A stretch of 64,000 nucleotides of DNA from Silurus meridionalis (lineage: Eukaryota; Chordata; Actinopteri; Siluriformes; Siluridae). The translations under genes were made by a program, and so were the position numbers. The notes under the pieces were generated by a model. That model had not been told where the DNA came from and ran no database searches. It saw only the letters and a list, made by a program, of their open reading frames with translations. The stretch's first letter is position 1. Each line of letters starts with the position of its first letter. Positions 1 to 11,026 of this stretch are shown one piece after another. The DNA is taken from positions 5,024,990 through 5,088,989 of the forward strand of contig NC_060892.1 of the NCBI RefSeq assembly GCF_014805685.1, written 5' to 3'.

Positions 1-103
1 CATTAAATCACTTATTGTAATATGCTATTGTTTTAAAGCAACAGTTGACACAGGGACTTGTGTGGTGGACAAAATATATGAAGTTTCAATCAATTAATAC
101 ATT

Positions 104-280
104 GGAGGTGGGAGCTCAGTGGTTAAGGCATTGGGCTTTGGATCAGAAGATCACAGGTTCAAATCCCACCACCACCAAGCTGCCACTGCTGGGCCCTTGA
201 GCAAAGCCCTAAAACCCTCCCCTGCTCAGTTGTAAGTCGCTCTGGATAAGGGCGTCTGCCAAATGCTGTAAATGTAAATA
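104..280 (+). repeat. tRNA-derived SINE, near full length
   Basis: A tRNA-like head carries an A-box-like GCTCAGTGGTTAAGG and a B box GGTTCAAATCC (156-166). A GC-rich body follows (CAAGCTGCCACT, TTGAGCAAAGCC), then the tail GTCGCTCTGGATAAGGGCG, which resembles the 3' tails of fish SINEs mobilised by L2-type LINEs (V-SINE-like). The same unit recurs at 23479, 25683, 27341 (minus), 46492 (minus) and 63924. It is not a functional tRNA gene, because the head does not fold into a complete cloverleaf. Confidence 0.88.
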
Positions 281-2604
281 CATCAACAATGGTACCCTAC
301 GTTGCAATTTAGGATGCAATCAGCCTAAAATTCTGTTGGAAGGAATTATAGCAGAATTTATTAAATACATTAAACAAACAGGGGAAAATAAGCGCTAGTA
401 TGAGTGTTTCAGGAAGATGTAGGTCTTTAACCATCATTTGAAGTTAATTGAAGATAAAGTTCAGACATCTAGGGGAACTTTATTCCACCACCTCGGTGCC
501 AGAACAAAAAAGAGTCTTGATGTATACCTACCTCTTACCCATAAAGATGGTAGGACCAGTTGAGCAGCTGCAATTTATTTAGTTCTATTAACATCAAGAG
601 AGAATAGTATAATATAATATAATTAATAGGTAATAACAGGAACAAGCATGATTAATGCCATGCTTTAATAAATAAAATTTGTAGTCCTTAGCAGATTTTT
701 GTTCGATAGAATTGATAAAATATCACACACCACCATAATTGTGCTTTTATACATCAACATCTGGATTTGTAATTAATCCTACTTGTTAATACGGATAATA
801 TGATTGTATATAAAACAATAGAATTCATTTCACTTCGCATTTTATTTATTAGCCTTTTTTACACAGCAATTATGATCTTGCATTCAGATTGTTATTATTA
901 GTATTTTTTCCCCCTCAGAAGACTAATAAAGTAGTTTTTAAGATCATAACACAAAGTATGTACAACATTAAGGCTTTAGGGGCCAGCAGTTGCCATGGCT
1001 TTTTGGAAGCTTTTGCCCAGTCTTCTTTGGGACAGAAGCCTCATTCAGAAAATGCTGGAATGTCATTGTGACACAAATGAGATTCCCTGCAAAACACACA
1101 CAAACTGAACAAACATTTGAATATAGGTACTATTTCTGTCTCGGCACACTGCCAAACTCTTGGACACACACACAATCAGATTACTTGGCATTTGTCCACT
1201 CTATGGTCCTTCATGCTGCTGGTTACCCCAGGAAAACTTGTAAAACTTTCTTGGCTGGCCTCTTTAGGTGCTTAGGGTGATGAAGACAGCACTGACACTG
1301 ACATCCTGCACAGCGGTACTCTCCAACATGCCTCTTGTTTTAATAAGTAAAAGGGTGAAAAGACCCAGCTTGGCATGTCTGGCTCCTAGTTTTGGCCTTC
1401 ATGGGTTCAGACCCCTCACTCGTGCCCCTGCTGAAATCCCACTATTGTACCCATGCTGGCTGTATAAGCGGTCTGACGCTGTTCATGGCAGTGCCCCACA
1501 GGTGGCAAGAGTACAACGTAGTCCAGAAAACATCAGATTTATTTGGCATATTTAGGGATTCACGCACCTAGTGCAGAAACCCTATTGTAATTGTAGGGAT
1601 TATTATTATAACACCTTAAAACTGATTATGCAAATCAAACCGTAAGGCCTAGAAACTTATCCAGATGGTAGAGCTCGATTTAAGGAGATGGAAATATAAA
1701 TTGGCCAAAAGGAGGCGCCACAGTCTAAAAAAACCCAATTTCTTACATTTGTAGCCATAGTTTGTACACCGTTTGTCCTAGACTCAAAGTTTTATATCAT
1801 TGCAATCCTTGGGTCAAAACCAAGAAAATGCCTGCAAAATTAAGTTATTTCCAAAACATACTTTTGTTAACCAGTCCTAGTTTTTTTGAAAACAAACCAG
1901 TGCAGAAATTTTCACTGGGCAATGACTATGAATAATTATATAAAAAAAGTGTTTAACTTTTGAATCATCATTGCAAAGTGTTGCCAAAACATTCAAAATA
2001 AGTGGGGACACTTTTACTAAAATGGCTCTAACTCATACATGGAATGAGCTATCTTTACCAAACTTGGCACACATTTGTATGAGTTCAATCTTTTTATAAT
2101 ATCAAATTTATAAAATTGTTTTGCTTGACTATTGGTGACATTATAAAAGGCTTAATAAAAATTTCAGATTTAGCTTTTCATGGATGTTATAACTAATATT
2201 ATTTGTAATATGTTTTAATTAAAACTTTTTGACCCCTATTAATGTATTTCATTATTGTCCTTCCAAAGCCGTATATGTCAGATGGTCAAGTTTCAAACTT
2301 TGGCATAAAAACGTTTTAGATGACCACCTGTAATTGTGACCGAATGAGATATTCATAGGAAACATTTAGGTCACATTTATTGTAATATTTAACCTCACAA
2401 TTTGCTTTATATCTGTGCACACACACACACCGAGTTACTGATTTATTAGGAACACTTTCGGTTGCAGCTGAAATAAAGAAATTAAAGGCTGAGACGCAAT
2501 AAAAAGAGTACCAAAATACAATAGCTCCCCCTTCTGGTTACATTGCACACTACAGGCGAAGTCATATGTTCTAAAATGTAAAATAAATAAAAGATGTAGT
2601 AATT
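281..2604. other. Presumed gpc5 intron, no recognised feature
   Basis: AT-rich sequence with short homopolymer runs and small open frames that end without splice sites. Parts around 1730-2200 read like a decayed dispersed repeat, but I cannot assign it. No gene is supported. Confidence 0.4.
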
Positions 2605-2842
2605 AGGGTTTGATACTGCAAAATTTGGTATCAGTCCGACACTTAGTAAATGCAGGGCCAGTATCGCCGATATTGATACCGATACTTTTAAAAGCATGCC
2701 CCTGAAGCTAAATGTTGCTGTACTTTTTTGTTGAGGAGAGCAATGTCATGATTTATGAGGTGAAGGCCTCATCAATATGCTAAATCAGAACACATTTTCA
2801 TGAACACTAAAATAATTTTGTGATTTGTGAGGGAGGTGAGAG

Positions 2843-3075
2843 AGATGGTTTGGACATGTGCAGAGGAGGGACATGGGGTATATTGGTAGGAGAATGCTGA
2901 GATTGGAGCCAGGAAGGAGGAAAAGAGGAAGACAGAGGAGGAAGTTTATGAATGTGGTGAGGGAAGACATTCAGGTAGTTGGTTTAAAAAAGGCAGATGT
3001 AAAGGACAGAGTAGTATGAGACGGCTGATCCGCTGTGGCGATCCCTAATGGGAGCAGCCGATAGAAGATAATGTA
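2843..3075 (+). repeat. RTE-type LINE 3' end
   Basis: Frame from 2843 reads RWFGHVQRRDMGYIGRRML and continues to FMNVVREDIQVVGL before a stop near 3019. This is the C-terminal end of the reverse-transcriptase polyprotein of fish RTE-like LINEs, followed by the short 3' tail (GATCCGCTGTGGCGATCCC, GGGAGCAGCCGA). It is 5'-truncated, as is usual for LINE copies. A second copy of the same end lies at 51411-51605, and ORF remnants of this family lie at 52345-53400. Confidence 0.8.
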
Positions 3076-3590
3076 CAGAAGGTGCAGTAGGTAGTAATAT
3101 ATGGTATACATAGTAATGTACAATATACTGTGCTATATATATTACATGTGAAAATTACACCAAATTATTATTAGAGAACTATAAATGTTTTAAAACTTTG
3201 TTTGCAGGTCTTTTACAATCATTTCAGCAAGGCTCCTTTTAAATATCCATAGCTCTTGGAAAATCACCTGGGTGAAAAAGTAAAATAAATCTAGCATAAA
3301 GCCTAAATACAGTCCATTTAACAGTTAACACCAAAGGGACATTCACTCATTTTCAAATTTCAGGTTTAAGCTACGTATATTTAAATTCCTAAAAAACAAT
3401 TCCTTTAGATAACAGGTGTTGAGCATATTTTAATTTTGGAATATAGTTTATATTTAATCAGTCTGCTGAGTAAAATTAGCAAATGCTGAAGTTCTGATAT
3501 GACTAAAATATCATATTTCACCGCTATAGCTAGGTGGATATTAATTTTCCCACAGAAAGGACTCTTATTACATATTAGGCTAGTGTCTTA

Positions 3591-3782
3591 TTACTGGGGA
3601 TTGTGAGAGATTATCCTCCTCCCTTTTTTGGTTTCTTTACCAGTTCTCTTTTTAATGTGTTTGTATAAGTTGGTGGTGTTGCCACAGTAGCGAATGGCCT
3701 TCCAACACACACTGCAGTTTTCAACGTTTTTATTTATAGCTGTAAAATAACTCCACACGATGCTCGTCTTTCTTTCTGTCAT
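3591..3782 (-). pseudogene. BED zinc-finger fragment of hAT transposase
   Basis: The 63-residue frame contains SIVWSYFTAI, then CSVC, then NLYKHIKK, the layout of a BED finger (aromatic block, CxxC, H-x5-H). Those fingers sit at the N terminus of hAT transposases. The last zinc ligand expected after the KH is replaced by threonine (KHIKKRT), so the finger is probably dead. No RNase H-like catalytic domain follows, so this is a transposon relic and not a host gene. Confidence 0.6.
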
Positions 3783-4257
3783 CTCTCAGTCATAGTGCTG
3801 GTCTTGCAGCATAAAAAAAGTGCCTGCTTGCACTCGCACCGATGCACGTCACGTGATGGCAAGTGAAATAAACAGCAGCAGAACAGAGCAGAAGAGGAGC
3901 AACGTGTGCGTTCGAGACGTCTGCTCTTCGATAAAACAGGAGCAACACTTTAGCGTAGATTAGAGAACTTTAAACTAAAATATCCATTTCATCAGGCTAG
4001 TCTTGATCTGATACTAATACCAATGTTGGTATCGATTCTATTGATATTAGGATCGATCTGTCTGATTTATGACAATTTCTTTTGTATTTTGAACATTGTA
4101 TGCAATATTATAACATTACTAACATACATATAACACTACATTTATAGATTAAACACATGGTTTTAGTGAAAAAGGGATGGTATACGTCAAAATAAAAACG
4201 ATAATGATAATAATATTATTAAAAAGAATTTAAAGAGGAAGAAATAGAAAAGTGAAA

Positions 4258-4265
4258 CATAGAAA

Positions 4266-4333
<68 letters not shown>

Positions 4334-4334
4334 A
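4258..4334. repeat. (GAAA)n microsatellite
   Basis: About 18 tandem units of GAAA. Open frames crossing it on both strands are repeat artefacts (poly-KKERK or poly-FLSF). Confidence 0.97.
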
Positions 4335-5324
4335 GACAGCAACAGTATACATTTCTCTTGCCATGTTATTTGACGGCAGCAGCAGCCCAGAAGTGAAATG
4401 TGCAAACAGGGTAATTGCATTTAGTCAGAAATGCACATGTATTTGTAGTGCATCAAAGTCATGCTTCATCTAGATAACTATAGAGTATTGCACCTCATGA
4501 AACACATCATAGATACAAATGGATCAGGGTCGTTTCTTTTTTACACAAAAATATTTAGCCGAAGCAGTTCTCATCTTGACTTAATGTGTATGTGGTATGT
4601 TTTGTGGGCTGTTACAGTAAGCAAAGGAAATGTCGGCAGAACTTTTTAACCGCGTCTTATCTGGAGCTTTGTGGTTGCTCCGGAGGCGGCTGGACGGGCA
4701 TGGTTGCCATGGAGATATTGTTTTTTGTTTTCATGTTTGTGGTCAGTCTGGTTGGTCTATGTTTGGCTGCTTTTGGTGAGACAGTTTGACTTTTTCTGTG
4801 TCGTTCTTGCATTTGACCAGCCCTCATGACTGTTGACTCACCCTCAACCATCGTATAATAACAATGTTATAATCTCCTCCCCACTGTAGCCAAAATGACT
4901 AACACTTTCCACTTCCCTCCCTCCTGAAAAATCCTCTTTTCTCATCTCCCATGCTTTTATAATTTTTGAGTTCATGTGTTTCTTCTTTGTTGCTCTTTAT
5001 TGCACGACTTCACGTCTCTTGTAGATCACTCATTACTCTAAAGACATTTCTTATTCTCAGATGAACTACCTTTGCTCTTAGTTTTACTGTTATTAGTAAA
5101 TAACTCCTATTATTCTGATTTGTCTGTAGAATATAGAATAGTATAACAGTACTGTGAGCATCAAGAGCTTTCACGTGTATGGAATGAGTCTACATTATAA
5201 AGACTTTGTAACAGTCATAGGTAAAGCTTTAACTACATTTTCTGACCCATGAGAGCCTTTAGGACAGAGGACTTTGCAGTTTGATGCATTTTCCATCTTT
5301 TCCTGGGAATGATGAGGGAAAGAC
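4335..5324. other. Presumed gpc5 intron, nothing recognised
   Basis: Mixed-composition sequence with several short overlapping frames near 4586-4851 on both strands. None has a recognisable domain or convincing splice sites. Confidence 0.4.
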
Positions 5325-5795
5325 TGGATGTATTGTGACACCTGAATTTTCCAGACATACAGTATGTGGTTCTTCCCTCAAATTCTTACCACAGATTTGG
5401 AGGCACACAATTGTCTATGATGTCTTTGGATGCAGAAGCACTAAATTTTTGCTTCTGTTGAACAAGGAGACCCTAACCAGTTCCAGGATGACAATGCACC
5501 TGTGCACAAAGCCAGCGGCAGGAAGATATAGTTTACATGGGTTAAAGTGGAAGATCTTTAGTGTCCTGCAATAGAGCTCTGACCTCAAACCTCATTTACA
5601 AGAGCACCCGACTTTACTAACACCCGTTATTTGAATGAGTATAAATCTCCATAACCACTCTTCGAAGACTAGTGAAGCACCTTCCCAAAAGTTTGAAGGT
5701 TACTATAACATCAAATGGGGATTAAATAGGATGTTTAAAAAAGTACATACAAATGTAACAGTCTGGTGTCAACAAACCTTTGTGATAACTCACAC
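5325..5795 (+). mobile_element. Tc1-like deletion derivative, family A
   Basis: One of about nine diverged copies in this window of a roughly 0.5 kb unit. The family starts like TATTGGGACACCTGAC and ends like CACAAACTTTTG followed by ATATAGTGTAT. Its second half is the decayed C-terminal half of a Tc1 transposase: stretches correspond to HDNAPVHK, SPDLNPIEH and LWDEL motifs. This copy keeps GATGACAATGCACCTGTGCA and GAGCTCTGACCTCAA. The other copies are at 6209, 14785, 19128, 26905, 31195, 47529, 54490 and 57003. Confidence 0.75.
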
Positions 5796-5846
5796 ACAAG
5801 TTAAAATTTCACCAAATTTTTATTTATTTTGTTGTAGACTTTATTT

Positions 5847-6070
5847 GTGACATATACATTAAAGCACATTGAAATTCTTTCTTCGCATATCCCAGCTTGT
5901 TCGGAAACTGGGGTCAGAGTGGAGGGTCAGCCATGATACGGCACCCCTTGAGCACAGAGGGTTAAGGGCCTTGCTCAAGGACCCAAGAGTGGCAGCTTGG
6001 CGATACCGGGGCTTGAATCCCCGACCTTCCAATCAATAGTCCAGTACCTTAACCATTGAGCTACCACTCC
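5847..6070 (-). repeat. Second tRNA-derived SINE family
   Basis: On the minus strand the head reads GAGTGGTAGCTCAATGGTTA with a B box GGGGATTCAAGCC. The body (CCAAGCTGCCACTCTTGGG, GCCCTTAACCCTC) is shared with the first SINE family, but the tail is different (CTGGGATATGCGAAG, then AATTTCAATGTG). A shorter copy lies at 51858-52013 in the same orientation. Confidence 0.78.
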
Positions 6071-6208
6071 ATGATTGGCTTAGATCTGTGTATGTGGTTT
6101 TCCATTTGTGAATTACTGCATCTGCTTTATAAAGATGTTCAGTATGCTTAGCTTCACAGCAATTGAAAAAATATCTATAGATACTGGAATAATGTTAAAA
6201 ATAATCAC

Positions 6209-6432
6209 CCAAGGCCTCCTCAGCTAACTTTTCTGTACTTGATTTTACTAACACCCTTGTGGCTAAATGAGCACAAATTACCACAAGAACACACCAAAAT
6301 GTAGTGGAACATCTAAAAAGAGTGGAGGTTATTATAACAGGAAATGGGAATTAAACATGAAATAGGATGTTTAAAAACCACATAAGAAACTTACAGTCAG
6401 GTTTCCACAAACTTTTGTCCATATAGTGTAGC
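6209..6432 (+). mobile_element. Family A Tc1 derivative, 3' part
   Basis: Starts at GGCCTCCTCAGC and carries TTTACTAACACCCTTGTGG, GTAGTGGAACATC, GTGGAGGTTATTATAACAG and the terminal CCACAAACTTTTGTCC with ATATAGTGTA. It lies just downstream of a SINE and lacks the 5' part. Confidence 0.78.
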
Positions 6433-7270
6433 TTCTATATGGACAAAGCACCTAATTATCCGACTTGGAATTCCTAATTGGAGGTTGATATCAATGTTCT
6501 GTCAAGGGTGAGAATAAATCATATTGCAAGGAAAGAATACTTATACAATATGGCCACCCTATGACATTTTAGTGTTCATAGACATGATAAAGTTTTGTTT
6601 ATGTTTATAAAGGACATAAAGTCATACTGTGCCATAAAGCAAATCAGGAAGTCTATGTGACATTAGTAAATATCAGGATATGAAGGATGGTAGGATGTTT
6701 TAGGGAAAAAAATGTGAGGTTCTCCTGAATCTCTTTTGCTTTCTCAGCGTGAAAAAAGCCTGGAAAAAGTTTAGATGGACGAATAGGTGCATTCGCATGT
6801 AATTGTGCCTTGAAACGAAAATGTCTGAGGCACTGTCAGACCTATGGAACATCAGAAAAGATAAAAAAACAGAATTCACTGACTCATTAAGTAGCTTTGC
6901 TCTATAACCTTCTAAACAAATAAATGAGCTAATCTAATTGAGCAGATGAATCTAATTGTAGCCATGCTGCTCCTAAATATTGTGTGTGCATGTGTGTGTA
7001 CAGGTCTGTGTTTTTTCCATGGGGGAAAAAAAAATCACCATTAGCTAAAGGAATGGTTCAGTTTCTTTGGTCTCTAGCTGAATAAATATTTGTCTGGGCA
7101 TTTTTTTCATGCTAAGTTTCATTTTAGTAATTTTCCTTGACTTTGAGATCAGTGCTGGGGCTGCAAGAAATGTCTGACTGCAGCAGCAAAGCTCATCACA
7201 TTCCAACTCTTCTCTGCAGCTTTAGTATGACTTTTAACTCTTTTGGAGCACAATAAACTCTCTGACCCAT
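6433..7270. other. Presumed gpc5 intron, nothing recognised
   Basis: Low-complexity and AT-rich sequence up to the CCCAT target site of the solo LTR. No coding, RNA or repeat feature is recognised. Confidence 0.4.
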
Positions 7271-7696
7271 TGTCACGGACAGACCAAGCATCAGAAACCG
7301 GGAGTAATACAGAATGTCTTTATTTGTCTTCAACATACAAACACGATGATGCCTAAGAAGAGACTATAGCAAATAGGCACACTTAACGGAATGCTTCCTT
7401 AGAAGCGTAGCCAGAAGCATGAAAGCATGGAAGCACAAGGAGCATGGAAGCATGGAAGCCTGGACGCATGGAAGCATGGGGAATCAGAGCGGTAGGAAAT
7501 CCAGGTATTCTATGGTTGTAACTGGTAGATCAGACAGTAAGTGAAGGGGAATAGGGACCTTATAAAGGGTACAGGTAAATGGGGAACGGTTGTAGGTGAT
7601 TAGTAGGTGGAGGACAGGTGTAGGTGATTAGTAGCAGGGAGAGGCTGAGTGAGAGCTTGAGCCTTGGAGGGAGGCGTGGCTGGTGGTTTTCTGACA
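7271..7696 (-). mobile_element. Solo LTR of an LTR retrotransposon, complete
   Basis: The 426-bp unit starts TGTCACGG and ends CTGACA, so it has TG...CA ends on either strand. It is flanked by a perfect 5-bp duplication CCCAT (7266-7270 and 7697-7701). Read on the minus strand it has a TATA-like CCTTTATAAGG and a late AATAAAGAC polyadenylation signal. This order fits an LTR with promoter, R and U5 regions. Size, ends and 5-bp duplication suggest a Ty3/gypsy-type element reduced to one LTR by recombination. No internal coding part remains. Confidence 0.85.
7403..7480. repeat. Short minisatellite inside the solo LTR
   Basis: About seven imperfect copies of a 9-11 bp unit around AGCATGGA. The variation (GCATGAA, GCCTGGA, GCATGGG) is typical of slippage within an LTR. 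Confidence 0.75.
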
Positions 7697-7701
7697 CCCA
7701 T

Positions 7702-10700
7702 GTTGTGTTTTAAGATATGAATATGTGGATGTAAGAAAATGGATCAACAGGGTGGGGTGATGCAGCTACTGTTACTTCCTGTAGTGTATAATATTGATAA
7801 AATTATATCTTATATCTTATACCTTATATTCCTCATGTATTACAACAGATTGGCAATGCTAACATTTTCTAATTTATTACAGTGGCATTTCATACAAAAA
7901 AGATTTTTTATAATTTGAACAAGAAACTTCTGATCATAAAATCTCTCATTTCAGATTACCTTGGGGGGGGGATCTGAAGCTTTGTGTCAATCCACTGACC
8001 CTTCTGCGATTATTGTTTGCGCTTATATTATCTTGGTATTTTAATTAAAACATTCTTCTTCCAAGGACATTTTTCAGGCTTTAGACATAAGAGTTCAGAG
8101 AAAGAGACAAAGCACTCCAGTCCTTCATGGCATGCCCACCTGTGTCGTTACCAAAAAACGTATGAAGTGCTTCATAGCTCCAGAGATCACATAGCATATT
8201 AGACGAACAAAAAAGGTATTTTAGTAGATTTCAAGGATACCTGCTCTTCATAGCTGTGATCCAATTCCCTCACACTCGCCATATGCTAGCTACCATTTTG
8301 ATATGCTGCACTTGCTACATAACATGCTATGTATGCAGCTACATATGTATCTAAACACTCAGAGCTAATAACTGCCTTCTTTTTCATACATGAGCTCACA
8401 GATACCTTGACTGGATAGTGATTTACACAGATGATAAAAATGTGCCCCCTCCCATCCAGAGAGCACAAGTGTTTGAATAATTCCCACCAATTTATCCCCA
8501 GGCAATTCCTGTCCACAAGATAGTTCTCCCCATGGTGGGTAAAGACCATCTTGGGTTTCCACTAATTTATTAAAAGGGCATCCTAGGGCAGATAAATGCA
8601 CTTGCAGAAATTTGCTTCCCCTTTTCCGTCTACATGAGCTTAGAAATGCACTTATTAAATGGAAAGGCTGTTCTTTACCTCCAAAGATCAAGACCGATTA
8701 CACTGTCAGACTCTGACTACAGACAGCCATGGCCTCATCAGCATCTGGATTTGTGGATTTCTCCATAATTAAACTCAGCAGCCCCACTTTTTTGCATTTT
8801 AGAGACCAATGTTGTAATAATTATTATTAAAGCCTACCAACTGTTTTGAACTATTTTGGCTGACATTTTCTCACGATGTCCATCTTATGTTAAAAAGTTT
8901 GTCTGAAAATGGCCTTCTAAGTATATCTACAACCAAATCAATTTCTTCTCCTCTGTCAGCCATTGTGGGGGAAAAAAAACAAAATAAAACAGCTATAAAG
9001 TCAACACGAATATATTTGAGTTTGTGCAATTTGCTACAGATGTGGTTTGTGAGCTCTGACTAGTGCCCTCTCTGACCACCCAATCAAAGGATGTGAAAAT
9101 GCTGCTGTTATTGTAGGTCTGTTTGATTGCCCTGGTGTTGACAACTGATTGGTAACATACACCTACACTATTGGGGACAGTGCAACAGAAAGAAAAGCTA
9201 TGCAATTAAGAGACTAGACTACTGGGAAAAATGTTATACATATTAATTTTTTATATGTATACTGTATATAAGTCAGTGATTCTGATCCTTATTACAATAT
9301 TTATGCCAAATTGGAAATAAATATTGTGCCAAATAAAAAGATCATAAACATTATGAGACATTTAAAGACTAGACATATAGATTGTAGAAACTTTACAGGA
9401 ACTTTACAGCAAAAATGTCAGTAAACTACAGTGGAGAGTTAAACAAATCAGTAATGTTAAAGAAAGAAAAAAAATATAAGTCTTGCCTTTCCTAGCTGGT
9501 AAAGGAGAAATCCCAGTTTTTTCCCTTTGGAATCTGATGTTAAATGATGGATCGAGCATTGAGAGCTGTTTTATTAGGTCATAAATCATTTGGGACTCAT
9601 TACATGAGTAACATCAAATATCATTTTTCAGCAATTTATTTTATTCATCGAAGCAACACAATTAGAATAAATGAAAAGCTGTTAGGTGATACTTTGGGAA
9701 CCCTGTCCTAACTGATATGTCTTAAAACCCATTCTTGGACTATCCTAATGATTAATTGCCAATGCTTTAGGATACATGACTAAACGGGTATAATCTGTTC
9801 CCTAAAAACAGTGTGCGAAATAGAGACACCATAGTGGCACATAGTGATATAGTATTGTTCATTCAGACTAGCAGTGAATGTGTTGATTATTGTCTTCATT
9901 GATTTTAGTCTACTGTGTGCTGCCTCCATGATATATCTATACATTTTCCCTAATTTAATCTAGAAACAAATTAATGAGATCATTCGTTAACTATTTGAAA
10001 TAAACAGCACATCACACAAATATCAAAAATTTTTCCTTGTTGTACAGAATGTGGACTCGCAGTATCTCCGAAGGATTAAAATAATCCGACTGCAAACAGA
10101 GCTGACAATTAAATTCATCCTTGACCTTTGTTTATTATTCACCAACAGGAGTATTTAACATCCACTCTGCATACTTAATGAAACCCTTAACCTGTCTGAC
10201 CTTTTCACATTGCCCTGTGGATGACAGACCCTGCTGTGCACGGCTCTCTGCGCAGCAACGAAACAAACACCTCACCAAAACAAAGCAAAAAAAACTAAGA
10301 AAAAACAGAGATATGAACAAGCATATATCATATGTACACTGGATACTTACTTATTTGTAATGAAATGTATGCTTATTTACCTGTGTATATATACTGTATG
10401 TGTGCTTGAGAAGGTGATAATGAAAAAAAGCATGAAAATGCTTGTGAAGAGGTTGCGTTGACCAAAGAGAAGTTATTTTACATTTATGACTTTTTCCTAT
10501 AGCTAGATGTTACTATATTTGTACTTAAGAGATTCCGACCCAACTTAATTCATTGAAACTGATAAGGAATCTGTTTAAAAGAAACAATTGATTGAAGTTT
10601 TGAAACGAGTCATTTATTTAAAAATGTCACTAATTTTCATGTTGGTATCCTGACAATAATTTTTTTTAGTAACTCTCTGTCTGTCACCAGTGGGTCCCCA

Positions 10701-10711
10701 AAAATTATATA
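7702..10711. other. Presumed gpc5 intron, nothing assigned
   Basis: Mostly AT-rich. The parts 8250-8760 and 9000-9210 are higher in complexity and could include conserved non-coding sequence. Overlapping minus-strand frames at 8286-8691 show no domain and no splice context. Calling any of it functional would need a fish alignment. Confidence 0.35.
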
Positions 10712-11026
10712 TACACTTATCAGGCATAACATTATGACAAAACATTATGAGCGGTGTATATTAAATAGCAAGTGAACATTTTGTCCTCAAAGTTGATGTG
10801 TTTGAGGCAGGAAAAATGGGCGAGCATAAGGAATTGAGAAAGTTTGACAAGGGCCAATTTGTGATGGCTAGATGACAGGGTCAGAGCATCTCCAAAACTG
10901 CAGCTCTTGTGGGGTGTGCCCGGTCTGCAGTGGTCAGTATCTATCAAAAGTGTTCTAAGTAAGTGGGACAGTGTCATGGGTGGACAAGACTCATTGATGC
11001 ATGTGGGGGAGTGAAGGCTGGCTGTT
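10712..11026 (+). pseudogene. Tc1-like transposase N-terminal fragment
   Basis: The element end reads CACTTATCAGGCATAACATT. An ATG at 10816 opens MGEHKELRKFDKGQFVMAR, a stop follows, then QSISKTAALVGCARSAVVS. This is the helix-turn-helix DNA-binding start of a fish Tc1-like transposase. A premature stop and loss of the DDE catalytic part show it is dead. Its right-end relatives lie at 45879-46042 and 63807-63900. Confidence 0.75.

Larger units (their letters stand above)
2605..4075. mobile_element. Decayed hAT-like element with BED-finger remnant
   Basis: The two sides carry related GGTATC/GATACC-rich blocks (about 2608-2696 and 4010-4075) in inverted relation, as in subterminal repeats of some fish hAT elements. 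Between them lies a minus-strand BED-type zinc-finger remnant, and a LINE 3' fragment has landed inside. Exact ends and an 8-bp target duplication were not found, so the limits are approximate. Confidence 0.45.

Noticed and set aside
104..190. Possible tRNA gene from A-box and B-box motifs
   Set aside because: The boxes belong to a SINE head with a SINE body and tail, and the same unit recurs several times.
1048..1280. A CWN motif in a plus-strand frame, reminiscent of the CWNG of glypicans
   Set aside because: The following residues do not match, no phase-compatible donor follows and there is no acceptor before it. It is most likely chance.
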